Positions 42,655-51,677 of a stretch of 64,000 nucleotides of DNA are shown piece after piece. Below the pieces are notes generated by a model that saw only the letters and a program-made list of their open reading frames with translations, had not been told where the DNA came from and searched no databases. The DNA comes from Paenibacillus monticola (lineage in GTDB: Bacteria; Bacillota; Bacilli; Paenibacillales; Paenibacillaceae), in NCBI RefSeq assembly GCF_009664975.1, contig NZ_WJXB01000001.1:682001-746000 (forward strand), in the 5' to 3' direction. Position numbers and translations under genes: made by a program. Each line of letters starts with the position of its first letter. Position 1 is the first letter of the stretch.

Positions 42655-42712
42655 GACTAAATTGAGACTAAGTTGAGACTAAATTGAGACTAAGTTGAGA
42701 CTAAAATGAGAC
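42651..42712. repeat. 11-bp tandem repeat TTGAGACTAAR
   Basis: Five perfect-phase copies of TTGAGACTAA followed alternately by A and G (A, G, A, G, A) run from 42651 to 42705, and a partial sixth (TGAGAC) follows. The alternation gives a 22-bp higher-order period, about two DNA turns. It could be iterons for terminase or another phage protein. Confidence 0.85.
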
Positions 42713-42730
42713 AGGAACAGACTTACAGTA

Positions 42731-43051
42731 GGGACATAGGACGGCAACAACGTCCGGGTGTCCCTGCTGCCCCTTATCGCTGCAGGACTCGTCAGAGCTG
42801 AGCAGTGATGATGCCCGTTGCAATAGCAGCAGATAACATAGGGGCGTAGCTGATAGCACATGTAGCAAGTAGATGTTGCGGCGGTCTGATGCGGGGGACG
42901 GGGGTTCAATAACTGCCCTCAACGCGCTCCGCCCGGGCGCGATATGAGCATAAGGGATATGTAACGGCATAGGCCGGACGTTACCGTGCAAATACGGGCA
43001 TTAACTATTATGGCCTCATGGTTCAGGTGGGTTCGATTCCCACGCAGGCCG
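42731..43051 (+). ncRNA. candidate structured RNA with tRNA-like 3' domain
   Basis: No credible ORF, and above-average GC. Pairings read directly: GGGACA/TGTCCC enclosing GGACG/CGTCC (42731-42764); a 15-bp interrupted stem GCCCC-TTATC-GCTGC with GCAGC-GATAA-GGGGC (42769-42783 with 42826-42845); CGCGC/GCGCG near 42923-42941; GTAACG/CGTTAC (42961-42984); CCGT/ACGG. It ends with GGCCT...AGGCC around a perfect T-arm, GTGGG-TTCGATT-CCCAC (43012-43050). Strand is assumed from the T-loop. It may instead be a packaging site or tRNA remnant. The rest of the 42655-43144 gap holds only the repeats above and a weak hairpin near 43091-43113. Confidence 0.5.
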
Positions 43052-43144
43052 ATAATCACAAACGTTTGGGAATTTAATATGCAGGAGTGGGTCGCTGAGA
43101 AGCGGCTCTTTTTGTTGTATATCAATAGGGAAGGGTGATGAGAT

Positions 43145-43525
43145 ATGTCAGGCGGATATGACCTTGTACCAGCGCCTTCGATTATGGATAGATTGGTTGC
43201 TGCATTGGATGATGATCATCCCTATCAAATTGTGTTCTATAACCGAAGGGAAGGAGCGACGAGCGCAATCATCGAGCTCTTGAAAGGTAAGGAGGATATG
43301 CTGGCGATCTGTACAGAAGGGCAGTTTAGATTCTATCGAGAATCCGGCGTTAAGTTCGGACATCATAACGAGCTTCTAAAAATCAAACCCCTATCACTAC
43401 AAGGCATAAAAACGGTTGTGTTTGATGTTGTGCCAGAGCGACACCTTAAAGAATTGAGGCGTGCTGTTTTGACGAGGGGATGTAAGTTGATAGTCGTTAA
43501 GCCTATCATCCGGGGCAATCAGTGA
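43145..43525 (+). CDS. unknown phage protein
   Basis: A 126-residue protein with alternating beta strands and helices (PYQIVFYNRREGATSAIIELL ... TVVFDVVP ... GCKLIVVKP), suggesting a small Rossmann-like or P-loop-remnant fold; no Walker motif is intact. AAGGGTGAT lies before the ATG. It lies between the structured region and the terminase genes. Confidence 0.6.
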   Translation: MSGGYDLVPAPSIMDRLVAALDDDHPYQIVFYNRREGATSAIIELLKGKEDMLAICTEGQFRFYRESGVKFGHHNELLKIKPLSLQGIKTVVFDVVPERHLKELRRAVLTRGCKLIVVKPIIRGNQ

Positions 43526-43805
43526 TATTTACCGATTAAATGCCAAGGTTTTCTCTTCTGAATTGGAGAAAAAAGCCCGAAAAAAGTTTCAAACTTTTGG
43601 GTTTGGGTCCCTCTGGACTTTTAAAAAGACTGCGGGTGCGCGTGAGCCCGATTTCCGGCTAGATATGATTTTGGAATGGACGCTTCGTTTCGTTATGCAG
43701 GGCCATGCATAAAAAACCGCATATATTGAATGACCGATAAACCCTTGATGCATAAGGGTTTTTGTTGTGTTATGAGGGATAACAGAGAGGGGGTGAGGAA
43801 AAGGA
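43526..43805. other. non-coding gap before terminase genes, candidate cos region
   Basis: 280 bases without a supported gene. It holds a GC-rich patch (TGCGGGTGCGCGTGAGCCCG near 43630-43650), AT-rich flanks, and a terminator at 43739-43766. In lambda-like phages cos lies just upstream of the Nu1-type gene, so this is a reasonable place for it. Confidence 0.35.
43739..43766 (+). terminator. terminator ahead of the packaging genes
   Basis: AAACCCTT and AAGGGTTT around GATGCAT, then TTGTTG. Confidence 0.65.
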
Positions 43806-44345
43806 ATGGCGAAATCAGGGGATGCTCAAAACGAAATGGTCTTAAATGCGAATCAAATGGCCGAGCTGCTGGGTTTGTCTCCGAGGCGTATTCAGCAACT
43901 TGCGGAAGAGGGCATCATCGTAAGGAGCGGGCGCGGGAAGTACATGGCAGCTGGCAGTGTGCAAAACTATATTCGCTTTCAAGCAGAAAGCGGCGGTGGA
44001 CCGTCGGAGGTTGACTACTTCGATGAACGCGCTCTGCACGAACGTGCCAAACGGCGTAAGGCAGAGATTGAACTTGCGGTGATGAATGGGGAACTGCACC
44101 GTGCCGGTGATGTAGCCCTTGTCATGAATGACATGGTTGTTACTTTTCGGGCAAGAATTCTTGCCATTCCTACCAAACTCGCTCCTCAAATGTTGGGACA
44201 AACTGAGCTGCCGGTGGTGCTGGACCTGCTCACGAAGGAGGTTAAGGAGGCAGCAACGGAACTTTCAGAGTATGATCCTGAAAAATTCTATGCGGTAAGT
44301 GAAGAGTATGTGGGGTTGACGGCAGATGCCGAAGATACCAGCTAA
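43806..44345 (+). CDS. terminase small subunit, Nu1-like
   Basis: A 179-residue protein. The N-terminal winged HTH (about 10-60, LNANQMAELLGLSPRRIQQLAEEGIIV) is followed by a helical linker and the C-terminal part that binds the large subunit. It recognises the packaging site on phage DNA. ATG after GGGGTGAGGA. The stop overlaps the large-subunit start by 20 bases. Confidence 0.85.
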   Translation: MAKSGDAQNEMVLNANQMAELLGLSPRRIQQLAEEGIIVRSGRGKYMAAGSVQNYIRFQAESGGGPSEVDYFDERALHERAKRRKAEIELAVMNGELHRAGDVALVMNDMVVTFRARILAIPTKLAPQMLGQTELPVVLDLLTKEVKEAATELSEYDPEKFYAVSEEYVGLTADAEDTS

Positions 44346-46161
44346 ACTCAATCAACTATTTAAAGGATTTGCACAGCTTGTCGCCCCGCCTCCGGATCTA
44401 ACCGTCTCGGAATGGGCAGACACTTACCGCAAATTATCCCGGGAGGATTCGGCAGAGCCTGGACAGTGGCGGACCAGCAGAGCTCCATTTCAAAAAGCTC
44501 CAATGGATGCTATCAATGATCCTCATGTCGAAACGATAGTCTTGGAGTGGGCTTCTCAGACCGGGAAAACCGCACTCATGATGAATATCATGGGTTTTTT
44601 CGTGGATTATGACCCCGCGCCGATCATGCTGGTGCAGCCGACGATCACGATGGCCGAAGCATTTTCCAAAGACCGCCTGGCCCCGATGATCCGGGACAAT
44701 CCAACCATCAAAGATAAGGTTCACGATGTCAAAAGCAAGGACAGCGGCAACACCATTCTGCATAAACGGTTTCCCGGCGGAAGCATTACCATGTCTGGAG
44801 CTAATTCCCCGGCTTCGCTGGCTTCCCGCCCGATTCGAATCGTCATGATGGACGAGATTGATCGGTTCCCGGAATCGGCTGGTACTGAGGGTGATCCGGT
44901 CAATCTGGCGACTGCCCGCAGTGAAACCTTCTGGAACAAAAAACGGATTCTGATCAGCACGCCGACGGTTATGGGAGCTTCCCGTATTGATTTCGCCTAT
45001 GAAAATAGCACCATGGAACAATGGAATTTGCCTTGTCCGGAATGCGAGGAACCTCAGCCCTTGATCTGGAATGGGATTGAATTTGAATTTGATGAAAAGG
45101 CCAATCGGCTCAAAAGCGTAGCCTACCGGTGCCAGCACTGCGGCATGCTTTCAACGGAACACGAATGGAAATCAGGGGTTGGGACTTGGGTTGCCCGCAA
45201 AGAGCACGCGGATACTCGGGGCTTCCACCTGAATGCTCTGGCTTCTCACTTTGTTTCTTGGTCCCGGATCGTGAATAAGTTCCGGGAAGCGACCAAGGGT
45301 GGCAAGGAAATGCTCAAGACATTCTTTAATACGGTCATGGCTGAACCTTGGGAAGAGACAGGCGAGAAATTAGATGATGAGCTGCTTTACAAGCGCCGGG
45401 AAGATTACGGCCATGAGGTGGATGTGCCTGAAGATGTGGTGCTGCTCACTGCTGGAGTTGATACGCAGGATGATCGGCTCGAAGTTGAAGTGGTAGGCTG
45501 GGGAGCTGGCAAACAGAGCTGGGGCATCCAGTATCACACCATTCATGGTAAGCCGGATCAAAGCGAAACCTGGCAGCAGCTAGATTCTTTTCTGGATCGT
45601 AAATGGTTGCGGGAAGATGGTTCCGGAATAATCGTTACAGCTGCATGTGTAGACTCCGGGGGGCATTATACAACGGAAGTCTATAAGTATTGTGTGAGTC
45701 GAGAGCACCGCCGAGTTTATGCCATCAAAGGGGAAGGAGGTCCCGGTAAGCCAATAATCATCGGCTCAAGCCGGAAGAACCGGGAAAAATGCTTGCTGAT
45801 TCGTGTCGGGGTTGATGCTGGCAAGGAGCGGATTACTTCAAATCTACAATTGGAGGAAGAGGCACCGGGTTATTGTCATTTTCCAATAGCGGCGGATAAG
45901 GGGTATTCACAGAAGTATTTCAAGGGTTTGACTTCTGAACGGAAGGCGCTTCGATTTTCCCGCGGCAAGCCTCGGTATGAGTGGATTAAAACCACCGCAC
46001 GAAATGAACCCTTTGACTTGCGAAACTATGCGCTGGCAGCACTGGAAATTATTCAACCAATCTTTGAGCAAGCCCTTAGAACTGGGACAACCCCGGCACC
46101 GAGCAGCGCAAAGAAGCAGGCCAGCAAAAAGAAGTATGTCAAAAAACAAAATATATGGTAG
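44326..46161 (+). CDS. terminase large subunit, GpA family
   Basis: A 611-residue packaging motor. The N-terminal ATPase has a variant Walker A (WASQTGKTAL, about residues 74-83) and Walker B (RIVMMDEIDRF, about 180). A zinc-like CPECEE ... CQHCG segment lies near 230-270. The C-terminal nuclease of RNase H type has LLTAGVDTQDDRLEVE and AACVDSGG. A Lys-rich tail ends it. It cuts concatemers and drives DNA into the prohead, as in lambda gpA. Confidence 0.95.
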   Translation: MPKIPAKLNQLFKGFAQLVAPPPDLTVSEWADTYRKLSREDSAEPGQWRTSRAPFQKAPMDAINDPHVETIVLEWASQTGKTALMMNIMGFFVDYDPAPIMLVQPTITMAEAFSKDRLAPMIRDNPTIKDKVHDVKSKDSGNTILHKRFPGGSITMSGANSPASLASRPIRIVMMDEIDRFPESAGTEGDPVNLATARSETFWNKKRILISTPTVMGASRIDFAYENSTMEQWNLPCPECEEPQPLIWNGIEFEFDEKANRLKSVAYRCQHCGMLSTEHEWKSGVGTWVARKEHADTRGFHLNALASHFVSWSRIVNKFREATKGGKEMLKTFFNTVMAEPWEETGEKLDDELLYKRREDYGHEVDVPEDVVLLTAGVDTQDDRLEVEVVGWGAGKQSWGIQYHTIHGKPDQSETWQQLDSFLDRKWLREDGSGIIVTAACVDSGGHYTTEVYKYCVSREHRRVYAIKGEGGPGKPIIIGSSRKNREKCLLIRVGVDAGKERITSNLQLEEEAPGYCHFPIAADKGYSQKYFKGLTSERKALRFSRGKPRYEWIKTTARNEPFDLRNYALAALEIIQPIFEQALRTGTTPAPSSAKKQASKKKYVKKQNIW

Positions 46162-46171
46162 GTGAGCTTAG

Positions 46172-46435
46172 ATGAACCAGCAGCAACGCGGCCGTATAGA
46201 ACAGCGTCTTGCTTCCGTGGTCCGGCGGCTGGATGGATATTATGCGGAGGAGGAGGCCATTCTTGGAGGTGCTCAAGAGTACAGCCTTGGAAGTCGGAGC
46301 CTGAAGCGTGGCGACCTGAACGCGATTCGTGAGCAAATCACGGAATTGGAAAACAGGAAGGATGAATTAGAGAACGCTTTGGCGCAAGGATCGGATAAAC
46401 GGAAATCATACCGGGTTGTATTCCGGGATTTATAA
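46172..46435 (+). CDS. DUF6148/gpW-like head joining protein
   Basis: An 87-residue, helical protein with a central short beta segment (EYSLGSRSLKRGDLNAIREQITELENRKDELE). The place between terminase and portal and the pattern match lambda gpW-type head completion proteins. Ribosome site GGTGAG. Confidence 0.7.
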   Translation: MNQQQRGRIEQRLASVVRRLDGYYAEEEAILGGAQEYSLGSRSLKRGDLNAIREQITELENRKDELENALAQGSDKRKSYRVVFRDL

Positions 46436-46447
46436 GGAGGAATTCAG

Positions 46448-46663
46448 ATGCAACACCCATCAGTGGGAAGAATAGTCCATTATCAAAGCTACGGTACGCC
46501 GGGAGGGGAATACAAAAGCGAGCCGAGAGCAGCAATCATCACTCAGGTTCACAATGCAACGTGTGTTGATTTGTGTGTGCTCAATCCGACGGGAATGTTT
46601 TTTAATCTGAACGTCGTTCAAGGCCAAGAGGGTGGAAAGTGGGACTGGCCGCCCCGGGTTTAG
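46448..46663 (+). CDS. small conserved phage protein
   Basis: A 71-residue beta-rich protein (VGRIVHYQSYGTPGGEY ... AAIITQVHNATCVDLCVLNPTG). Similar small proteins occur in Firmicute phages beside portal genes. Function unknown. AAGGAGG precedes the ATG. Confidence 0.7.
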   Translation: MQHPSVGRIVHYQSYGTPGGEYKSEPRAAIITQVHNATCVDLCVLNPTGMFFNLNVVQGQEGGKWDWPPRV

Positions 46664-46695
46664 TGCATATGGTCTGAAAGGAGTTGATTGAACTT

Positions 46696-48354
46696 GTGAA
46701 TGTGGTTGACAAAACAATAGCTTGGTTGTCTCCTATTCGGGCACTAAAGCGGGAAGCTGCGCGAGTGCATCTATCCGTAATGAAGCAGTTCACCAATAGT
46801 GGTTATAGCCACAACGGAGCGAGCCGCCAGAAGAAGTCTATGCAGGGATGGGAGAGCACCAGCCGCAGCCCGCAGGAAGACGTGGGTAGTAACCTCCGGT
46901 TGTTGCGTGAACGTTCTCGGGACTTGTATATGAGCGGAGGCATTGCTGCCGGGGCTATCAATAAAAACAAGTCGAACATTCTCGGGTCCGGGTTATCCCT
47001 GAAATGCCAACTCAATTACCGGATGCTTGACATCACCCCGGAGCAGGCAAAAGCCTGGGAGGATAAGACCGAATTTGAGTTTAGCCTATGGGCCGGATCA
47101 AAGATTGACCATACCGGGTTAAATGACTTTTATGATTCCCAGCGAATTGCGCTGACCGGTTGGCTACTTAATGGGGACTCACTGGGCGTGGTCAAATATA
47201 CTGACCAGCCGGAAATGCTGAACCCGTACAGGCTGCGGCTGCATTTAGTTGAGGCTGACCGTTTAAATAATCCTCAGCAATTCGCAGGGCAATCGTTCAT
47301 GGGAGCGGAGAGTATAGAGCCTGGCACTTTTGCAGAGTTACCGTCCGGCGGTGCGATTCAAAACGGGGTGGAGACAGATCCGAGTGGTAAGGTAGTTGCT
47401 TACTGGATCAGCAATAAACACCCTAATTCATTAGTCCCAACCCGTAAACCTATCAGTTGGGCCCGGGTTGAAGCGATTAACCGCGTAACGGGGCTTCCAA
47501 ATTGTGTATTCATCGTAGATCCGGAACGTCCTGATCAATATCGCGGCGTGCCATATTTGGCTCCGGTGATCGAGCAGATTAAGCAGATGAACCGTTACGC
47601 CGATGCTGAAATTGCGGCTGCCATCGTTAATAGTTTTTTCGCAGCTTTCATTAAAGTGGACGGCACGAAAAACGACATTCCCTTTTCCAATTCCATTGCA
47701 CCAGAAGATCAAATCGAGATGTCTGCAGAAGATCGGCTGGCAAGTTATGAAATGGGACCGGGCACGATCAACGTCCTGGGAGCTGGTGAAGATGTAACCT
47801 TTGGAGATCCGACACATCCGACAGCAGGGTTCGATTCCTTTACCATGACCATGGCAAAGCTGGCTGGTTCAGCGCTGGACATGCCGTTTGAGGTCTTGCT
47901 TGGCGTATTTAACAGTAGTTATTCGGCATCAAGGGCGGCTCTGCTGCAAGCCTGGCGAACCTTTCGGGATCGGCGGGACTGGTTCGCGGCGGACTTTTGT
48001 CAACCGTTGTATGAAACCTGGCTCTTTGAGGCTATCTCCACCGGGCGCATTCAAGCACCCGGTTTTTTTACGGACCCAGCCCGACGGAAACTCTGGAGTG
48101 CGGCACTTTGGATTGGCCCGAGCCCGGGGCAAATTGATCCAATCAAAGAAGTTACAGCCTCGGCCATGAGGATCAATTATGGTTTTTCGACGTTTGAAAA
48201 GGAAACCAGCGAACTGACCGGCATGGATTGGGATTCCAATGTTGATGTATTGCGCCGCGAATGGGAAACCCGGGCCGGTCTGCCAAACATCAACAATCCA
48301 AACACGGGACCTGATGAAGGAGGTGATAAAGAAGATGGCAATTCCAAAGCTTAA
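46696..48354 (+). CDS. portal protein, lambda gpB family
   Basis: A 552-residue protein forming the portal ring at the head vertex. Family marks are the N-terminal VDKTIAWLSPIRALKREAARV, RDLYMSGGIAAGAINKNKSNILGSGL and AGSALDMPFEVLLGVFNSSYSASRAALLQAW. GTG 46696 is preferred because it follows AAAGGAG at 12 bases and gives the usual N-terminus; TTG 46684 touches the ribosome site. Confidence 0.93.
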   Translation: MNVVDKTIAWLSPIRALKREAARVHLSVMKQFTNSGYSHNGASRQKKSMQGWESTSRSPQEDVGSNLRLLRERSRDLYMSGGIAAGAINKNKSNILGSGLSLKCQLNYRMLDITPEQAKAWEDKTEFEFSLWAGSKIDHTGLNDFYDSQRIALTGWLLNGDSLGVVKYTDQPEMLNPYRLRLHLVEADRLNNPQQFAGQSFMGAESIEPGTFAELPSGGAIQNGVETDPSGKVVAYWISNKHPNSLVPTRKPISWARVEAINRVTGLPNCVFIVDPERPDQYRGVPYLAPVIEQIKQMNRYADAEIAAAIVNSFFAAFIKVDGTKNDIPFSNSIAPEDQIEMSAEDRLASYEMGPGTINVLGAGEDVTFGDPTHPTAGFDSFTMTMAKLAGSALDMPFEVLLGVFNSSYSASRAALLQAWRTFRDRRDWFAADFCQPLYETWLFEAISTGRIQAPGFFTDPARRKLWSAALWIGPSPGQIDPIKEVTASAMRINYGFSTFEKETSELTGMDWDSNVDVLRREWETRAGLPNINNPNTGPDEGGDKEDGNSKA

Positions 48355-49477
48355 ATTTTGGAACATTGTAAACAGTAGCGAAGACGAAGCAGAGCTTTAT
48401 GTGTACGGCCCCATTGTTAACGGTGATGGCTGGGTCTATGAGTATTTCGGAATGGAAGCGACAGATCAAGTTGAGTTCGTGCGAGAACTGAATGCGCTTG
48501 GGGCTAAGAAGAATATCGCAGTCTATATCAACAGTGATGGTGGGGATGTGTACGCTGCCCATACCATTCATAACGTGCTTAAACGGAATCAGGCATTTGT
48601 CACTGTCTATATCGACGGTATTGCGGCTTCTGCGGCCAGTGTCATTGCCATGGCTGCGGATAAACTGATTATGCCCGTAAATGCCACGCTGATGATTCAT
48701 GATCCATTGATTGGTATCAGCGGATATTACAATGCCGAGGATCTGGCTGACATGAAAGATCTGCTGGATCAAGTTAAGAACAGCATCGTCGCCGCATATA
48801 TGTCCAAATCAAACCTGTCGGACAAAGAGATTGCCAAGCTCATGACCAACGAAACATACATGACCGGCAAGCAGGCGTTAGAGATGGGCTTTGCCGATGA
48901 AGTTCTCTATGACAAAACCGTTGAGGTAGTCAATGCTGGAAGGTATGCAATTGTCAATTCGCTTGCCGTAGACACAAGTAAGATGAAGAACAACCCATTT
49001 TTGAAACATGAAGGAGAGGGAACCAATATGTCAGGAACACCAGCAAGTCCTATTAATTCTCCGGTGCCTACCGCACCGCCTGCAGTTCCACCTGTTGCTG
49101 CGCCTCAAGCTGCCGCGAATCCAGTTCCTTTTGTTGATGCAGCTACAGTTGAGCGTGAGCGTTTGAAAGGTATCGACGCGATTGCAGCTAACATCGACTC
49201 TGAATTGGTGAATGATGCCAAGTACACTAACCCTATTACCGCCGAGCAATTGGCCTTTAAGGCAATGAAGGAAGGGAAAATGCTGAACGTGGGGTTGTTT
49301 AACCAAGCTGTTGCAGCCAATCAAGCAGCGGGAACCGGAGGTGTACATGGTCAAACGTTGGATCAGGGCGGTGAAAAAGAATATGACCTGAACAATCTTA
49401 AAGATGTGAATGCCGTGTTCAGTACATTTGCTGCAGCATCCCAATCCGGACGGCCGCAGAATTTGAGAAGGGGGTAA
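48335..49477 (+). CDS. ClpP-like prohead protease with scaffold-like C-terminus
   Basis: A 380-residue protein. The N-terminal S14/ClpP-like serine protease (about 1-215) has NSDGGDVYAAHTI, the Ser in YIDGIAASAASVIAMAA and the His in LMIHDPLI. The C-terminal part, after an Ala-Pro linker (about 225-265), is helical and may serve as scaffold, as lambda gpC carries Nu3. AAGGAGGTGAT precedes the ATG. Confidence 0.92.
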   Translation: MAIPKLKFWNIVNSSEDEAELYVYGPIVNGDGWVYEYFGMEATDQVEFVRELNALGAKKNIAVYINSDGGDVYAAHTIHNVLKRNQAFVTVYIDGIAASAASVIAMAADKLIMPVNATLMIHDPLIGISGYYNAEDLADMKDLLDQVKNSIVAAYMSKSNLSDKEIAKLMTNETYMTGKQALEMGFADEVLYDKTVEVVNAGRYAIVNSLAVDTSKMKNNPFLKHEGEGTNMSGTPASPINSPVPTAPPAVPPVAAPQAAANPVPFVDAATVERERLKGIDAIAANIDSELVNDAKYTNPITAEQLAFKAMKEGKMLNVGLFNQAVAANQAAGTGGVHGQTLDQGGEKEYDLNNLKDVNAVFSTFAAASQSGRPQNLRRG

Positions 49478-49482
49478 TCAGT

Positions 49483-49854
49483 TTGGATAATCATGTTGCA
49501 CGATTTGAGAATGGCGGTTTCCGCCACTTCTTTGCAGGTACTGAGGTGCCCGCGCTAACAACGTCTATTACACTGGCTCCTAACCAGGGAGAACTTCAAA
49601 AAGGGACGGTGTTAGGCATCGTTACCGCAAACAAGCAGGGTAAATTGGTTGACATCGAGGCTACAGACGGCAGTAAGGTCGCACAGTATGTACTGGCAGA
49701 AGATGTGGATACCGGTACGGTTGCAATAGGAGCCGTTGTATTTAAGACAGGTATCTTCAATGCTGATGTATTAATTGTGGCTGAAGACGACACCTTGTTG
49801 GCTCATGCCGAAGAACTTCGTCAAGTAAACATTCACTATAGAACAGACTACTAA
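49483..49854 (+). CDS. head decoration protein, gpD-like
   Basis: A 123-residue beta-rich protein that would trim the capsid threefold sites (TSITLAPNQGELQKGTVLGIVTA ... AQYVLAEDVDTG). TTG 49483 follows AAGGGGGTAA. It lies between protease and capsid genes as in lambda. Confidence 0.88.
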   Translation: MDNHVARFENGGFRHFFAGTEVPALTTSITLAPNQGELQKGTVLGIVTANKQGKLVDIEATDGSKVAQYVLAEDVDTGTVAIGAVVFKTGIFNADVLIVAEDDTLLAHAEELRQVNIHYRTDY

Positions 49855-49868
49855 AGGAGAGTTGAGAA

Positions 49869-51011
49869 ATGAAATTGAGACAAAGTACGATTGTGAATCG
49901 TCTGCAGCGTGGTCTTGCACGCCCGCAGAATGCCCTTGCTGGATTTAATGGGAATGTGAACATAAATGAACCGCAAACTATGGGCCAGGCACATATTCAC
50001 CGTATGCCGGTCACCACTTTTTTGCGGGATACCTTCATGCCGAGTTTTCAAACCTTCCCTACCAAACATGTAATGATGGATTTTTATAAAAATCGGCAGC
50101 GCGCGGCACCATTTATCGCAGAGGGATCGCGTCCGATTAATATCCGTCGGGATGGGATTAGAACAGATATCTACACACCACCGTTCATTAATATCTCCCG
50201 CCCGTATGATGTGGATCTGCTGCAGCAACGGACGCCTGGTGAGAATGTATTCGGCGGCATGACTCCAGAAGAACGGGCGCTTATTATTATGCAGAATGAT
50301 TACAATGAGTTGGAGGATATGGCTATCCGCCGTGAGGAAATCATGATCGGGCAGCTGATGCAATCCGGAATCGTAACCGTCTCCGGCTATGTAGACGACA
50401 CTGCCACAAAGGTACGGGAGGATACTCTCGATTTTGGTTTCGATAATATCATCAACTTGACTGGAGTCAACCGCTGGAACCAATCGACTTCAAAAAAATA
50501 CAGTGATCTATTCGATGCGGTAACCTTAGTGCGGCAGGCAGGCTGGAATCCAGAAGTTATGGTATTAGGGCAAGGAGCGGCTCGTAATTTGTTGGACGAC
50601 GAAGCCTTCCTGAAAAAGTATATGGATTTGCGATATGCTCAATTTGGTGCATTCAATCCTCAGCTAAATCTGCAGAATGGTAACGGTTATGCATATATTG
50701 GCCGTCTGATCGAACTGGGAGTTGATTTATACTCTTATAATGCATGGTACTACGATGATGCAGCGGGTTTACTCAAACCTTACATCGAACATGATAAGGT
50801 TATTGTAGGGTCCCGTGAACTGGGAGAAATGCTCTATGGTGCGATTACGGTTATCCCTGAAGATTCCATTAATTTTGTGACCGTTGAAGCACCTCGTCTT
50901 TCGAAGGTAACTGTAGATAGAACTACGGATACCAAATCGCTGATTCTCAAGTCCAGACCGATTCCGAAGGCATTCGATGTTGATTCTTGGGCCGTTATTA
51001 ACACCATCTAA
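49869..51011 (+). CDS. major capsid protein, lambda gpE family
   Basis: A 380-residue HK97-fold shell protein. The N-terminal part has PVTTFLRDTFMPSFQTFPTKHVMMDFYKNRQ. NAWYYDD, EHDKVIVGSRELGEMLYGAI and KSLILKSRPIPK near the end are gpE-type marks. ATG after AAAGGAGAG. Confidence 0.94.
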   Translation: MKLRQSTIVNRLQRGLARPQNALAGFNGNVNINEPQTMGQAHIHRMPVTTFLRDTFMPSFQTFPTKHVMMDFYKNRQRAAPFIAEGSRPINIRRDGIRTDIYTPPFINISRPYDVDLLQQRTPGENVFGGMTPEERALIIMQNDYNELEDMAIRREEIMIGQLMQSGIVTVSGYVDDTATKVREDTLDFGFDNIINLTGVNRWNQSTSKKYSDLFDAVTLVRQAGWNPEVMVLGQGAARNLLDDEAFLKKYMDLRYAQFGAFNPQLNLQNGNGYAYIGRLIELGVDLYSYNAWYYDDAAGLLKPYIEHDKVIVGSRELGEMLYGAITVIPEDSINFVTVEAPRLSKVTVDRTTDTKSLILKSRPIPKAFDVDSWAVINTI

Positions 51012-51025
51012 GGGAGGCGAATATT

Positions 51026-51373
51026 TTGGAATACAAAGTAAATAAAGGATTTGTAAAATACGAAGGAGTCCTTTATCCAAAGGGTTCCTTTTTTAATGCT
51101 GATCCTTCGGAGGTTCAACATCTGTCCAGCAAAGATATAATCTTAGCACAAGATTTTCCTGCAGAGGATCAGATACAAAAGACAAACCTCCTTACTGGCG
51201 AGCAGGAAGAATTGCACGAGCTGCCTACTGTTGAAGAGTTTAGCAAACTGAAAGCTTCAAGACAAAAAGAATTGCTGCTTGAGCTGGAAATAGAGCCGGA
51301 TTCAAATGAAGAACTACGTCTGCAACAGTATTCAGATTACTATGATCAGGCAGATTCCAATGAAGGGGTTTAA
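51026..51373 (+). CDS. head-tail region protein of unknown role
   Basis: A 115-residue acidic protein. A short beta N-terminus (MEYKVNKGFVKYEGVLYPKGSF) resembles small head-tail accessory proteins. The rest is helical. TTG 51026 follows GGGAGGCG. It overlaps the next gene by 14 bases. Confidence 0.65.
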   Translation: MEYKVNKGFVKYEGVLYPKGSFFNADPSEVQHLSSKDIILAQDFPAEDQIQKTNLLTGEQEELHELPTVEEFSKLKASRQKELLLELEIEPDSNEELRLQQYSDYYDQADSNEGV

Positions 51374-51677
51374 GGACTTTCTTGCAGAGGACATTCAGAG
51401 GACATTCCTGAATCAAAATGAGTTTGCGGATCCCTATATCATTGACGGCGTTGAAGTTAAAGCTTCTCTTGATTCCGTCAGCGACAGTAGGCACCCCCTG
51501 GCCTATGCCGAGGGGGTTGCACTGGTTACGCATGTACTGTTTGTCAGTATGACCGAACTTGGATATAAACCTGAGCCGGAACAACGGATGGTGATTAAGG
51601 ACCAACGGTACCGTGTAGACCAGGTAGCTGAGGAGATGGGGATGCTTACGATCTCATTGGAGGCGAATGTCACATGA
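51360..51677 (+). CDS. head-tail connector protein
   Basis: A 105-residue protein with FLAEDIQRTFLNQNEFADPYIIDG and VIKDQRYRVDQVAEEMGMLTISLE, a pattern seen in gpFII-like connectors between head and tail. Start ATG 51360; ATG 51342 also in frame. Confidence 0.7.
   Translation: MKGFKDFLAEDIQRTFLNQNEFADPYIIDGVEVKASLDSVSDSRHPLAYAEGVALVTHVLFVSMTELGYKPEPEQRMVIKDQRYRVDQVAEEMGMLTISLEANVT

Noticed and set aside
42651..42712. CRISPR array
   Set aside because: The 11-bp repeats are directly joined with no spacers; no cas genes are present.
42720..43051. Complete tmRNA
   Set aside because: The 5' half of an alanine acceptor stem and a tag reading frame are missing, and the acceptor-like stem has only five pairs.
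42919..43125. Minus-strand 68-codon frame across the tRNA-like region
   Set aside because: The translation (RGNRTHLNH type) is a common artefact of tRNA-like DNA; the pairing on the other strand explains the sequence better.
43730..44014. 94-codon frame overlapping the small terminase gene
   Set aside because: Starts in the terminator, is Arg/Gly/Cys-rich, and is out of frame with the clear Nu1-type protein.
44434..45138. 234-codon minus-strand frame opposite the large terminase gene
   Set aside because: Shadow of a strongly coding plus strand; no ribosome site or family match.
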